Shown here piece after piece: positions 20,354 to 30,793 of a stretch of 64,000 nt of DNA. Source of the stretch: Tannerella sp. (GTDB lineage: Bacteria > Bacteroidota > Bacteroidia > Bacteroidales > Tannerellaceae); assembly GCA_031271805.1 (NCBI GenBank), contig JAISUX010000091.1, forward strand, positions 1 through 64,000. Direction: 5' to 3'. Position 1 is the first letter of the stretch, and each line of letters opens with the position of its first letter. The notes beneath the pieces were generated by a model. It was not told where the DNA came from. It saw nothing but the letters and a program-made list of their open reading frames with translations, and ran no database searches. The position numbers and the translations under genes were made by a program.

Positions 20354-21037
20354 ATGAAAAGATTAAAATTATCATTATTAGCCACTTTAGCGTTGGCAAT
20401 AGTGTGTTCATGCACCAATAGCGACCAACCGGAAACGGACTTGAACGACTTGCCCATGCCGGAAACACAGTATGTCACATCGTTGGTAAGCAAAGCCGGA
20501 CAAACAAGCTACTGGAAAAACGCGACTTTAAAATCAGCTTCAACACGCGCGTCTTCCGTAGCATACAATTACTTTTTCGAGAAACTTGTCATCACGAATG
20601 TCGTCCGTTATGCGGTTGAGAAGACATTCGACGCCGCACCGTTCAGCGGTATCAGCGAGCTGTATCTAACCGAGTTTCATGCACTCGGACCCGGCGAAAC
20701 ATATTTATTCGGCGAGTTGTTGCTGACCGTCAAACATGCTGACGGCGAGTACAGTTGCATCATAAACAGCGGCAATTCCTACGCAGACATTGAAGACATC
20801 GTGTTTAGCTCGCATAAACAACTGACAGAGAGTGCATTAGTAAAAGAATGGACATATCCGCATTACAACCTCTTCATCAGGAGTAAAAACAACGGGAAAT
20901 CGTTCGGTTTCGGCATTGTCGCAAGCCTGTCGGAGGATGACAATAATTTTGACGCCGAACCAAAAACCTGGTTCGAACTGCAAAGTCCCGATTCAAAGGC
21001 GACTAACGATACATATACCGTCGCCGAACTTATTTAA
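20354..21037 (+). CDS. Putative lipoprotein of unknown function
   Basis: MKRLKLSLLATLALAIVCSCTNSD lipobox. Confidence 0.75.
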   Translation: MKRLKLSLLATLALAIVCSCTNSDQPETDLNDLPMPETQYVTSLVSKAGQTSYWKNATLKSASTRASSVAYNYFFEKLVITNVVRYAVEKTFDAAPFSGISELYLTEFHALGPGETYLFGELLLTVKHADGEYSCIINSGNSYADIEDIVFSSHKQLTESALVKEWTYPHYNLFIRSKNNGKSFGFGIVASLSEDDNNFDAEPKTWFELQSPDSKATNDTYTVAELI

Positions 21038-21050
21038 CGGCTTATATCGG

Positions 21051-22502
21051 TCAATAGTTTAGCGACCAGCCGCTGCGATAGTTATGTTTTATATATTCTT
21101 CGGCAGCTTGCTTGGCGTTCAAAGTCAACACACGCGGTTCTTCCTTCGGGATGCCGTTGGTGACTTTTATCTCGTCGTTATCGGCAAGATTGGTTATGCG
21201 CATATTTTCGCCGTCCCAGAGGAGTCTCCTGTTCAGGTCTTTCATGCGCACGGCCAAGTTGCCCATGACGACCATCTCGTTGAGTGGGCCGGCATATTCA
21301 AAGTTCGATAACGGCAACACGCGGTTTTCCGGCGATTCTTTACATGCACGCACGAAATCCATCTCATGGCTCATGCCGACTCTACGCAATTGCGCCTTCG
21401 GTTTCGGGAGATTCTTGAATTTGTCTTCCGGATACATTTTATAACCTTCGCCGTAGTTGCCGCAAATCAGTATTCCCTTGGTTCCGTGGAAGATAATGCC
21501 GTTACGGCCTGAACCCATCTCGACGCCTTGGGGCAATACGTCAGGGCGTTTAGGCAGTAAACCGCCGTCATACCAAGTGACGCTGACAGCCGGAAAAGCG
21601 AATTTTCCGAGTTTTGGGCGCGCCGGGAACTCATAGTGTATGGTTGATGCTACCGGTGCGCTTTCGGAATTTATCGCTGTTGATGAAGCCTCGACCGCCG
21701 ACGGGTGGCCAAGTTTCATGGCCGAGAAAACGACGTCGAGCACGTGACATGCCATATCACCCAAGGCTCCCGTACCGAAATCCCACCATCCACGCCAGTC
21801 CCAGGGGTGATATGCCCTGTGGTAGGGACGCATCTTGGCCGGGCCGATAAACAAATCCCAGTCGATATGGTCAGGCACCCACATTCCCTGTTCGGGGCGT
21901 GTCAGTCCCTGTGGCCATATAGGGCGGTCGGTCCAGGCATCGACATGGCTTACTTCGCCTATTGCGCCGCTCCATATCCATTCGCATACTTCGCTGACAG
22001 CATCCGAGCTATGCCCTTCATTACCCATCTGGGTCACGACCTTGTAACGACGTGAGGCTTCGAGTAGCACGCGCGACTCATAAACAGAGTGAGTAAGAGG
22101 TTTTTGCACATACACGTGCTTGCCTGACTGCATCGAAGCAAGGGCGGCGACGGCATGGGTATGATCCGGCGTCGCTATCACTATGGCATCTATGCTCTTG
22201 CCTGCTTCATCGAGCATTTTACGAAAATCGACAAAGCGCTTGGCCGCAGGATATTTGTCGAACACACGTTTGGAGTATTGCCAGTCGATATCGCAAAGCG
22301 CAACAATGTTTTCCGAACTCATGTTGTTGAGGTTGACGCCTCCTTTGCTCCCGATACCTATACCGGCAATATTCAGTTTGTCACTTGGCGCTACATGCCC
22401 CAGTCCGCTAACCGTTTGGCTTGGCACTATCAAAAATGTGCCTACTGCTGCCGCTGATGTTTTGATAAAATTGCGGCGTGAAATTGTATTTTCCATATTC
22501 AA
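21051..22502 (-). CDS. Gfo/Idh/MocA family oxidoreductase, Tat-type signal
   Basis: SRRNFIKTSAAAVGTF twin-Arg signal; GIGIGSKG; KHVYVQKPLTHSVYESR. Confidence 0.92.
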   Translation of the reverse strand: MNMENTISRRNFIKTSAAAVGTFLIVPSQTVSGLGHVAPSDKLNIAGIGIGSKGGVNLNNMSSENIVALCDIDWQYSKRVFDKYPAAKRFVDFRKMLDEAGKSIDAIVIATPDHTHAVAALASMQSGKHVYVQKPLTHSVYESRVLLEASRRYKVVTQMGNEGHSSDAVSEVCEWIWSGAIGEVSHVDAWTDRPIWPQGLTRPEQGMWVPDHIDWDLFIGPAKMRPYHRAYHPWDWRGWWDFGTGALGDMACHVLDVVFSAMKLGHPSAVEASSTAINSESAPVASTIHYEFPARPKLGKFAFPAVSVTWYDGGLLPKRPDVLPQGVEMGSGRNGIIFHGTKGILICGNYGEGYKMYPEDKFKNLPKPKAQLRRVGMSHEMDFVRACKESPENRVLPLSNFEYAGPLNEMVVMGNLAVRMKDLNRRLLWDGENMRITNLADNDEIKVTNGIPKEEPRVLTLNAKQAAEEYIKHNYRSGWSLNY

Positions 22503-22508
22503 AAATTA

Positions 22509-23702
22509 TTAATATTTGTCGTATTTTTTGTCAATAAAGACCGACTTGACTGCCTCGAGGTATCCGAAGCCGTTGAGCATGTCGGGAAGTAGATAACTGC
22601 CTTCGACCCATTCGTTCCATGCGTTGATGGTTATGATTTTAGGCTGTTCCGGGTGACTGTCGGCGTATTTCTTCGCTTTTGAAAGCAACGTAGCAAAAGC
22701 CGTCGGGGTATTGTTGAAATGGACAACATCTTTTATTCCTTTTGCAGGGAAGCGCGGAGTGTCGTCCCAGCCTATCGACACGCACGGAAATACGGGTACA
22801 TCAAGCAATTCGTCCAACTGCCGGCGTATTTTAATAGAATTTGCGCCATAGACAACGTAATCCTCGTTGATCCCACCCATGTTGTACATCGCAACGCTGT
22901 TAAAGCCCATTGCGGCGACATTATCTTTGAATTTCTTAGCCGCCTCGTCCGACATCAGCGAGCCGCCACCCTGATTCCATTGGATATGCAATCCCGGGAA
23001 ACCGGCTTTCTTGACCTCGTCGCGGAAATAATCAAGCGCCTTGCGGGTTTCGGCAACGTCGTTACCGAAACTTTCAAGCAGTTTGCCGATACTGAATATT
23101 GAGAACACAGGCTTGCCGTCTATTTTTAAATAATTAGGACGTTTAAAATATTGACGGATAATTCTTTCCACAATGATTTTGAAATTTTTCCAATCCACTT
23201 TTGCATTCCACAGGATGGATTCGTTTGCGCCGTGAAGATGATAATTCCAGTAATTATACTTTACATCGTGGTTTGCCCACATGACGTAAAACTGCATCTT
23301 CTCGTTGTTGGGAGCCTTGAGGAAGCCGTCGTTGAGAGCGCTCTCCAAATACGGGCCTTCCTCGTACCAGTACCAGTCGTAAACGAAAACATTGACGCCG
23401 TGATCGACGGCCGCATCTATCCATTTTTCTACAACTTTAGGGTCGTTGTCCATCTCATAGCCCCAAAGAGGCTGACGCGGCTGGTAATGCCCGTCGAATC
23501 GCGGGTTGCCCTTCTTGATGACTTCCCACTCGCCGATGCCTTCAGGCCATAACTTCTTGTGCGCCAAGGGGTCATCATGGCATGACGGCCAGATATAGGC
23601 CGCCACCAAATAATCATTTTGTTGGGATTTGATGCCCATAACAAAACAAAACATTACTCCCAACACAATCGTCATCCTGATTTTGATACTTGCATTTTTC
23701 AT
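22509..23702 (-). CDS. WbsX / GH99-like family exported protein
   Basis: DYLVAAYIWPSCHDD, VNVFVYDWYWYEEGP, INAWNEWVEGSYLLPD. Confidence 0.82.
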   Translation of the reverse strand: MKNASIKIRMTIVLGVMFCFVMGIKSQQNDYLVAAYIWPSCHDDPLAHKKLWPEGIGEWEVIKKGNPRFDGHYQPRQPLWGYEMDNDPKVVEKWIDAAVDHGVNVFVYDWYWYEEGPYLESALNDGFLKAPNNEKMQFYVMWANHDVKYNYWNYHLHGANESILWNAKVDWKNFKIIVERIIRQYFKRPNYLKIDGKPVFSIFSIGKLLESFGNDVAETRKALDYFRDEVKKAGFPGLHIQWNQGGGSLMSDEAAKKFKDNVAAMGFNSVAMYNMGGINEDYVVYGANSIKIRRQLDELLDVPVFPCVSIGWDDTPRFPAKGIKDVVHFNNTPTAFATLLSKAKKYADSHPEQPKIITINAWNEWVEGSYLLPDMLNGFGYLEAVKSVFIDKKYDKY

Positions 23703-23721
23703 TTTCTTATATTTATAACTG

Positions 23722-24642
23722 TTATTCTATTTTGTAGTTGACGTATGCGAAACGTTTGCTGTCGGGCGCCCATGAATTGACGTTGATAGTTCCCTGTCCA
23801 CCAAAGAGTTCGACGATTGTCCGGGCTTCGCCTCCTTCGGCGGGCATGAGCCTCAGTTCGACGTTTTTGTTTGCCAAGTGCTGGTTGGGGGCGAGGTCAC
23901 CCTTTTTGTAGGCTATGAACACTACCGATTTGCCGTCGGGAGAGACATGGGGAAACCATGAGTTACGTGTTTCGTCGAATGTCATTTGCGTTTGCTCCGA
24001 GCCGTCGGCTTTCATTCGCCATACTTGCATCAATCCTGTGCGCACGGAATTAAACCAGATATGCCGGCCGTCGGGCGAATATTCGGGGCCATCGTCCAAG
24101 TCCTCCGCTTCGGTCAGCCGCTTTTCGACGCCACCGACGACAGGAAGCGCATAAACGTCATAGTTGCCGTTGCGGTCGGCGCAGTAAGTCAGGAATTTAC
24201 CGTCCGGGCTGATACCGTGCAGGTAGCTCGGCGACATCGGCGTCACCAACCTCGGCACTCCTCCCTCGAAAGGCACGACGTAGATTCGGGAACGACGATC
24301 TTCGGCCGTACCGTGGCTTATCCCTATAAATTTACCGTCGGCGCTGATAATATGGTCATTATTGCAATTCGTCGCGAAGTCGGTAGGTATCTCGACCGGC
24401 TCTCCGGGATTGTCGGGCGAAATCCTGTACAGACGTCCGCCGCTGTTGTAAACTAACCATTGCCCGTCGGGAGACCAGTTTGGCGCTTCGACCAACCGGT
24501 CAAAAGAGCGTAAAACCTTATGAGCGCCTGTATTAACATCATATATTTCCAAAAAACTTATAACGCGCCGGCCGTTTTGCTGGGCTGTAACCATACTGCA
24601 AAAAACAAGCAGTGCAACGATATAATAAACTCGCCGTTTCAT
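23722..24642 (-). CDS. TolB-like WD40 beta-propeller protein
   Basis: Repeated WSPDGQ/ISPDGKF/YSPDGRHIWF/VSPDGKSVVF motifs; signal peptide. Confidence 0.88.
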   Translation of the reverse strand: MKRRVYYIVALLVFCSMVTAQQNGRRVISFLEIYDVNTGAHKVLRSFDRLVEAPNWSPDGQWLVYNSGGRLYRISPDNPGEPVEIPTDFATNCNNDHIISADGKFIGISHGTAEDRRSRIYVVPFEGGVPRLVTPMSPSYLHGISPDGKFLTYCADRNGNYDVYALPVVGGVEKRLTEAEDLDDGPEYSPDGRHIWFNSVRTGLMQVWRMKADGSEQTQMTFDETRNSWFPHVSPDGKSVVFIAYKKGDLAPNQHLANKNVELRLMPAEGGEARTIVELFGGQGTINVNSWAPDSKRFAYVNYKIE

Positions 24643-24653
24643 ATATGTTAAAT

Positions 24654-25226
24654 TTACTCCGCAACGGGTATTTTAATGACAACTTTCTTCACGTGTTCGG
24701 GATTTTCAACTTGCAGCCCGGGCTGATGAACATCTTCCGGAAAAAACAGAAAGAAATTCGCCGGCGTAGCTGTTTCGTAGCGGCCGTCTTTGACGTCAAA
24801 AAACCATGCGTCGTTTTCGGGGTTGTAATCCACTGTAGAAGTACTCTGCGACAAGGGTTTATAGCCCATTTTTTCCTTGCCGTCAATGATATATTGCAAA
24901 TCTATGAATTTACGGTGAGCTTCCCATATCGCGTTTTCAGGCGCTTTCGTGTCGTATTCCTGGACATTCGCCTTCATGCCCCCGCCCAGATCATAGCTTC
25001 CGATTTCCACTACCGTCAAGTCGTTTTTCAGATACTCGAAAGCCTTTTTCCACAGTTCGGGATTTTTATGAAACTGCTCATAAAAGACTTTTATGTCCAC
25101 TTCATTGGCTAACTCCTGGCTGATTCCCTGTTTCCAATCGCCCGCATCGAACCAGCGCTTTTCCTTGTCGGAACCGCAGGCAAAACACAGAATCAGACCT
25201 AATAAAATAAAATCTAATCTCCTCAT
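24654..25226 (-). CDS. YhcH/YjgK/YiaL family lipoprotein
   Basis: AHRKFIDLQYIIDGKEKMGYKPL, FFLFFPEDVHQPGLQV; start moved to 25226 because the longer ORF start overlaps tRNA-Ala. Confidence 0.85.
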   Translation of the reverse strand: MRRLDFILLGLILCFACGSDKEKRWFDAGDWKQGISQELANEVDIKVFYEQFHKNPELWKKAFEYLKNDLTVVEIGSYDLGGGMKANVQEYDTKAPENAIWEAHRKFIDLQYIIDGKEKMGYKPLSQSTSTVDYNPENDAWFFDVKDGRYETATPANFFLFFPEDVHQPGLQVENPEHVKKVVIKIPVAE

Positions 25227-25249
25227 AATCAAAACATCTAACTTGTTGT

Positions 25250-25326
25250 TGGTGGAGTATATCGGACTCGAACCGATCACCTTCAGACTGCCAGTCTGAC
25301 GCTCTAGCCGGATGAGCTAATACCCC
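25250..25326 (-). tRNA. tRNA-Ala(GGC)
   Basis: Reverse complement GGGGTATTAGCTCATCCGGCTAGAGCGTCAGACTGGCAGTCTGAAGGTGATCGGTTCGAGTCCGATATACTCCACCA; anticodon loop CTGGCAG; G3:U70 Ala identity pair; encoded CCA. Confidence 0.95.
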
Positions 25327-25387
25327 GGTCAATTATGAAAAACGATGCAAAGATATAAAGTTTTACGTAAAATACAAAAAAAATCGT

Positions 25388-25395
25388 TATCTTTG
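25388..25395 (+). promoter_or_regulatory. Bacteroidetes-type -7 element TATCTTTG upstream of the ECF sigma gene
   Basis: TAnnTTTG match 26 bp upstream of start codon. Confidence 0.45.
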
Positions 25396-25420
25396 CGCAA
25401 GTTTTTTTTAAAATATACCT

Positions 25421-25939
25421 ATGATGGCAGATGAGCAGGACATGAGTTTGGGTGCACTTTACCGTACGCATGTGAATGACCTTATCTCGTACGCAATGTG
25501 TCTCGGGTTTGACAAAGATACGTCTATGGACGCCGTTCATGACGTATTTTGCAAGGTTATTGCCGATAAAGAACTTACCGTCAGGATTCGTGACATACGC
25601 ACCTACCTCTTCCGCGCTGTGAAGAACCGCCTGCTCGACATCAGCAAAACCTGCCATGAAACGCCAATGCCGGTTGAAGAAATGCCATTTAATATTCAAG
25701 CGTCCGTCGAAGACGAGTTTATCGACAACGAAGACAGCGAACTCCTACGCTCCAAGGTTGAACGACTGCTCGCAACCTTAACAGACCGCCAGCGCGAAAT
25801 TATTTATCTGCGCTATGAAGAAAACCTCGATTACGAAGAAATCTCCGGCCTGATGAAAATTTCCGAGCCATCGTGTCGCAAACTTATTCATAAGATAATA
25901 AGCGCTTTAAAGAAACAAACGCACTTTATTTTTATCTAA
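25421..25939 (+). CDS. ECF RNA polymerase sigma-70 factor
   Basis: YRTHVNDLISYAMCLGFDKDTSMDAVHDVF region 2; LTDRQREIIYLRYEENLDYEEISGLM region 4. Confidence 0.9.
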   Translation: MMADEQDMSLGALYRTHVNDLISYAMCLGFDKDTSMDAVHDVFCKVIADKELTVRIRDIRTYLFRAVKNRLLDISKTCHETPMPVEEMPFNIQASVEDEFIDNEDSELLRSKVERLLATLTDRQREIIYLRYEENLDYEEISGLMKISEPSCRKLIHKIISALKKQTHFIFI

Positions 25940-26037
25940 AAATGCATTTTTTTCGAAAAACGAGGGAACAAAATCGCACCTTCGTCGTCTTTACGGATGA
26001 AGGAGGATTTCTATCCCAATATTTAAAGTACAAAGAA

Positions 26038-27216
26038 ATGGAAAAAAGAAACATAAAGGACTTTTTGAATGACGATAAGTTTATTCTCTGGCGTCTGACG
26101 GGCGATGGCGAGTTGGAATCGTATTGGAAAGGCTTTTTAGTCGAGAATCCTGCATCGAAGGTTGAATTTGAATCGGCGATAAAGGTATTCTCGGCTTTGC
26201 GCCTGAAAAAGACCGTCCTTAACGATACCGAATATGAGCGGCTTCTGCGGCGCATCAAGGCCACATTGTCGCGTATGCAACGACAACGCCGGGTGCACCT
26301 GTTAGTCCGTTATGCAGCCGCCGCCTGCATAGCGCTTATAGCAGGATTCGCGGCATGGCATTACTATATTAATGGTGCGCGCAAGGCGAACGAAGTACAG
26401 GCGGACATATCGGGGATTATCGTAGGCGAAAACCTTGAGGATAAAGACATTGTGCTGATTACCGGCGAAGCGTCGATCTCGTTCGACAAGGACGTGACAG
26501 TACAGTTGGACGAAAGCGGCAAGGCCATCGTTCGCGAAGCAAGCAGCACGAAGGCCACCGTCTTTGAAACGGCTAAAACACAGATGAATACCTTAGTCGT
26601 ACCTTACGGCAAACGCTCACGGATAGAACTGTCCGACGGCACGCTGATATGGCTCAATTCAGGCTCCGTGCTCGAATTTCCCGCGGCTTTCTCCGCCAAT
26701 ACGCGGCAGGTCAAATTAATAGGTGAAATGTATATCGAAGTGGCTCGCGACGATGATAAGCCGTTCACAGTGAGCACTTCCGGCTTTGATGTGCAAGTGC
26801 TCGGCACCAAATTCAACATATCCGCCTATCATGATGCCGAGACGCAATCGGTTGTGCTCATCGAAGGCAAAGTGAGCGTGAAGAGCGCATCACGAGGGGA
26901 GACGGCGTTGAATCCCAGCGATATGCTCGTCGCCCGAGATGACCGTTGGGACACGCAGAGGGTCGATGTGGACGAATACACGAGCTGGAAAAACGGCTAT
27001 CTCGTGCTCAACCGTACCCCGATAGCCGAGTTATTGCACCGGCTTGAGCGCTATTACAACCTCTCGTTCAACGTACAAGAGAATGTCAAATTCGGTTCAA
27101 AAACCGTTTCCGGCAAGATCGTACTCTCCGAAAACATCGACGAGGTGATGAAAACACTCGCCCTGTTAACATCCACCAAATATACACGCGAAGGCAAAAC
27201 GATATATATTAGATAG
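26038..27216 (+). CDS. FecR-family anti-sigma factor
   Basis: PYGKRSRIELSDGTLIWLNSGSVLEFPAAF, GEMYIEVARDDDKPFTVSTSGFDVQVLGTKFNISAY; start at internal Met MEKRNIKDFL preferred. Confidence 0.92.
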   Translation: MEKRNIKDFLNDDKFILWRLTGDGELESYWKGFLVENPASKVEFESAIKVFSALRLKKTVLNDTEYERLLRRIKATLSRMQRQRRVHLLVRYAAAACIALIAGFAAWHYYINGARKANEVQADISGIIVGENLEDKDIVLITGEASISFDKDVTVQLDESGKAIVREASSTKATVFETAKTQMNTLVVPYGKRSRIELSDGTLIWLNSGSVLEFPAAFSANTRQVKLIGEMYIEVARDDDKPFTVSTSGFDVQVLGTKFNISAYHDAETQSVVLIEGKVSVKSASRGETALNPSDMLVARDDRWDTQRVDVDEYTSWKNGYLVLNRTPIAELLHRLERYYNLSFNVQENVKFGSKTVSGKIVLSENIDEVMKTLALLTSTKYTREGKTIYIR

Positions 27217-27358
27217 CGAGTCAATTAACATAGTATCAACAATTTACACCTATTTGCCTATGAAACATCAAAGGTCATGAAAAAAAATACAATCAGATTA
27301 TTGTAAACAATTACCGAGTTAAACGAATTAATCAGCAATTAAAAAAACAGGAAAAGTT

Positions 27359-30300
27359 ATGAATTATTTTTCAAATAACCGTCATTTCGGGCAAAAAAGA
27401 TTATTCCGGGATGATATTCGTCTCATAAGAAAGATGAAAACAACAATTTTATTATGTATTTTAGGCGTCTGTATAGTTTCGGCCGGCAATGTCTGGTCTC
27501 AGGGCGCCAATATATCCGTCCACTTCAAGGAAATAACCGTCAGACAGGCGATGAGCGAGATTGAGTTGAACAGCGACTACGTTTTCGTATGGACAAACGA
27601 CATTGATGCGGAGACGTCGAAGATTGTCAATATTGACGTCGAAAAAGCGACTATTGAGCAGTTGCTTGACATACTTGTCGATGGCACTCAGTTGTCGTAT
27701 CGTATATTAGACAAACAGATAGTCGTGTTCCTTGACCTCACGAAGAAGCTGCACGCTTCTTCGGCCGTCATCAATGGCCTTGAGCCGGAGCAGGCCGGGC
27801 GGCGGATTAAGGGGACGGTCAGCGACCAGTCGGGCGAGCCTGTCGCCGGCGCTACGATACGCATCAAAGGCACAACAAGCGGCACCGCTACGGACGCCGA
27901 CGGCAATTTCACCCTAAACGTCGAAGACAACGCCATCCTGCAAATATCATACGTAGGTTATGTCTCTCAGGAAATTATTGTCGGTTCGAAGTCGCAATTC
28001 GACATCGTCCTGCAAGAAAACATCAGCGCTATCGACGAGATTACCGTCACGGCGCTGGGCTTGAAACGCGAGAAAAAGGCGCTGGGCTATGCCGTACAGG
28101 ACGTTAAGGGAGACGACATTGCACGAAGCCGCGAGCTTGACGTCGTCAACGCGCTGTCGGGACATGTTGCCGGGGTGCAGATAACGCACGGCGGCGGAGG
28201 GCTGAATGGCGGCGGCTCGCGCATCGTGATACGCGGCGAGAACTCCATGTCGGGTAACAACACGCCCCTGTTCGTCATCGACGGCGTGCCCGGCGGGTCG
28301 GGCGACGTTGCCGGCGACGATATCGAAAGTATCTCTGTGCTGAAAGGCCCTGCCGCTTCGGCGCTATACGGCTCGCGCGCCCTCGCAGGAGTAATACTTA
28401 TCACCACCAAATCGGGCAAACAACATTCGGGGCTGACGGTCGAGGTCAATTCAAACTCAATGTGGCAAAATCCTCTCGTACTGCCCGAATATCAGACCGA
28501 CTACGGACAGGGGCAAGGCGGCAAATACGAGTTCAACAACAGCCAGGCCTGGGGCGCAAACCTCAACGGGACGGGACACGACAACATCATCCGTGATTTT
28601 TACGAGACCGGGTATATCCTGACCAACAACGCCTCGGTAACGAAAGCCTCGGATCTCGGCAGTATCCGCCTGTCATACACAAATATCACACAGAAAGGCA
28701 TGATACCGAACACCGACCTGACCAACAACCGCTTCGACATTAATACTACATGGGAGCTGTTCCGTAATTTCAAGGTAAATGCTAACGTCAAATTCATCAA
28801 AAAGAACTCGTCGAACGACCAGGATCCCGACCCCTACAGATGGCCGGCAAGCGTTGACCTGAATGATTTGAAGGATTACTGGGAGATTCCGGGCGAGAAG
28901 CAGAAAATATTCCGTTACGAGACCGATAATCCCTATTTCGCCCTGTACGAGAACCTGCACCCGTGGGAAAGCGAGCGGTGGTTTACGAACGTTTCGGCCG
29001 ATTATTCGTTTCTGAACAACTTTACAGCCATGGTCAGGGCGAGTTATATTTCCGAATCGGGCGATAACAAGTGGTATGTCAGCCCAGGCTCGGAAGGCTT
29101 CGATAACGGTCATCCGCGAAGCGACGGCGGTTTCTCCACCAATATGTGGCGCGGCAAGGAACTTAACATGGATTTTCTCCTCTCCTACGAGAACCGTTTC
29201 GCCAACGAAGACATTTTCCTCAAGGCCTCTTTCGGCGGCAACAGCGCCTACCAGTCGTGGAACAACAATATTTACGGCAAGACCTACCAACTGCTCGATG
29301 GCGTGCCGATTTATACCCTCGGCAATTACCAGACCTATCCCAGAGTCACGAGTAATTACGGGCCGGACAAAAGGATAAATTCGCTGTATGCCTTTGTCAA
29401 TCTCGGTTATAAGAACATGCTTTACCTCGACATCACGGGGCGTAACGACTGGTCGTCAACGCTCCCTCCCGACAATAATTCCTATTTTTACCCTTCGGTT
29501 TCGCTGAGCGGTATTCTTACGGAGATGTTAGAATTGCCGTCGTACATATCGTTCTGGAAAGTCAGGACAAGCTACGCCAGCGTCGGTAACGACACCGGCG
29601 CCGGACAACTGCAGCCGGACTTCTACTTCACCGAAGGAACCGGCGGCATCGCGGGCATCTCCGAAGGCGGCATCAAACGCGAGTACAACCTCAAGCCCGA
29701 ACTGGCTTCGTCGTTCGAGGTGGGTACCGACATCCGACTTTTCGACAACCGCCTCGAATTGGACGTCAACTACTATAACACGGTTACCCGCAACCAGATT
29801 TGGAACGTCCAAGTATCCAATATTTCGGGCTACAACTACGCGATGAAGAACGCGGGCAAGGTAAGCAGTCACGGCATGGAGGTGAGCCTGAACGCTGACG
29901 TCGTCAAATCGAAAACATTCACGTGGCATACAGGCATAAACTGGTCGTTCGACCGTTCCTATATCGACGAGCTTGATCCTGAAAATCCGGACCTTGTCTT
30001 CACTGTCAAGTTGGCCGAAGGCATGTACACCCACGACAAGCTGGGCGAACGTCGCGGCGCACTGTATTCGCGTTATGCCAAGAAATTCGTTTACGACCCC
30101 GCCGTCCACTCGCCCGATCTTGCGGCTTACGACGGAGCTATCATCCACGACCAGGCTAAAAAGATTCAGCGTTCGGAGGAGCTTGCCGTGCTCGGCAATT
30201 ATAATCCCGACTGGATCGGCTCGTGGAACAACTCCCTGCGCTGGAACGGCTTCACGCTCTCGGCCTTGCTGACATGCAACTACGGTAACGACTTTTTCGC

Positions 30301-30766
30301 GCTCAAAGAAAAGGAATACTACCGCTATGGATTCGCGCCCCAAACGGGCATCGACCGTAACAACGGCGGCGTGCTGCCGGTAAACGAGTTGTGGGACGAC
30401 CCCGTCAACGGCATTCATCCCTTCCGTCCGGGCGACGAGATTGATCCCGAAACTTACTGGAAAGAGCATATCGGCGACGGCGAAAACAATGACTACTGGA
30501 TTCGCGACGGTTCGTATGTCAAGCTCAAGGAGGCTAACCTCGCCTACGATTTCCCGACTTCGCTGCTCCGCAAAAGTTTTATAAAAGGGCTGACCCTTTC
30601 GCTTATCGGACGCGACTTGGCGGTCTGGAGCAAAGTCAAATGGGTTGACCCCGAAATATACGGTTATGACGACGAAGGTAAAGGCATCAAAATACCCGGA
30701 GCGTCGAAAGGCGGCGGCGTGCCGAGCGCTCGCTCCGTCGGCTTCTCAGTGAACGTGAAATTCTGA
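27359..30766 (+). CDS. SusC/RagA-family TonB-linked outer membrane protein with STN domain
   Basis: STN-like N-terminus (VHFKEITVRQAMSEIELNSDYVFVW), carboxypeptidase-like domain, TALGLKREKKALGYAVQ, SusC plug motifs. Confidence 0.95.
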   Translation: MNYFSNNRHFGQKRLFRDDIRLIRKMKTTILLCILGVCIVSAGNVWSQGANISVHFKEITVRQAMSEIELNSDYVFVWTNDIDAETSKIVNIDVEKATIEQLLDILVDGTQLSYRILDKQIVVFLDLTKKLHASSAVINGLEPEQAGRRIKGTVSDQSGEPVAGATIRIKGTTSGTATDADGNFTLNVEDNAILQISYVGYVSQEIIVGSKSQFDIVLQENISAIDEITVTALGLKREKKALGYAVQDVKGDDIARSRELDVVNALSGHVAGVQITHGGGGLNGGGSRIVIRGENSMSGNNTPLFVIDGVPGGSGDVAGDDIESISVLKGPAASALYGSRALAGVILITTKSGKQHSGLTVEVNSNSMWQNPLVLPEYQTDYGQGQGGKYEFNNSQAWGANLNGTGHDNIIRDFYETGYILTNNASVTKASDLGSIRLSYTNITQKGMIPNTDLTNNRFDINTTWELFRNFKVNANVKFIKKNSSNDQDPDPYRWPASVDLNDLKDYWEIPGEKQKIFRYETDNPYFALYENLHPWESERWFTNVSADYSFLNNFTAMVRASYISESGDNKWYVSPGSEGFDNGHPRSDGGFSTNMWRGKELNMDFLLSYENRFANEDIFLKASFGGNSAYQSWNNNIYGKTYQLLDGVPIYTLGNYQTYPRVTSNYGPDKRINSLYAFVNLGYKNMLYLDITGRNDWSSTLPPDNNSYFYPSVSLSGILTEMLELPSYISFWKVRTSYASVGNDTGAGQLQPDFYFTEGTGGIAGISEGGIKREYNLKPELASSFEVGTDIRLFDNRLELDVNYYNTVTRNQIWNVQVSNISGYNYAMKNAGKVSSHGMEVSLNADVVKSKTFTWHTGINWSFDRSYIDELDPENPDLVFTVKLAEGMYTHDKLGERRGALYSRYAKKFVYDPAVHSPDLAAYDGAIIHDQAKKIQRSEELAVLGNYNPDWIGSWNNSLRWNGFTLSALLTCNYGNDFFALKEKEYYRYGFAPQTGIDRNNGGVLPVNELWDDPVNGIHPFRPGDEIDPETYWKEHIGDGENNDYWIRDGSYVKLKEANLAYDFPTSLLRKSFIKGLTLSLIGRDLAVWSKVKWVDPEIYGYDDEGKGIKIPGASKGGGVPSARSVGFSVNVKF

Positions 30767-30793
30767 AAAATAAACCAATAATCATTAATCATT

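Noticed and set aside
25227-25280. N-terminal extension of the YhcH-family ORF
   Set aside because: Overlaps the tRNA-Ala gene; a lipoprotein signal begins at the internal Met (25226).
29528-30469. 313-aa ORF antisense to SusC
   Set aside because: Shadow ORF opposite a confident SusC gene.
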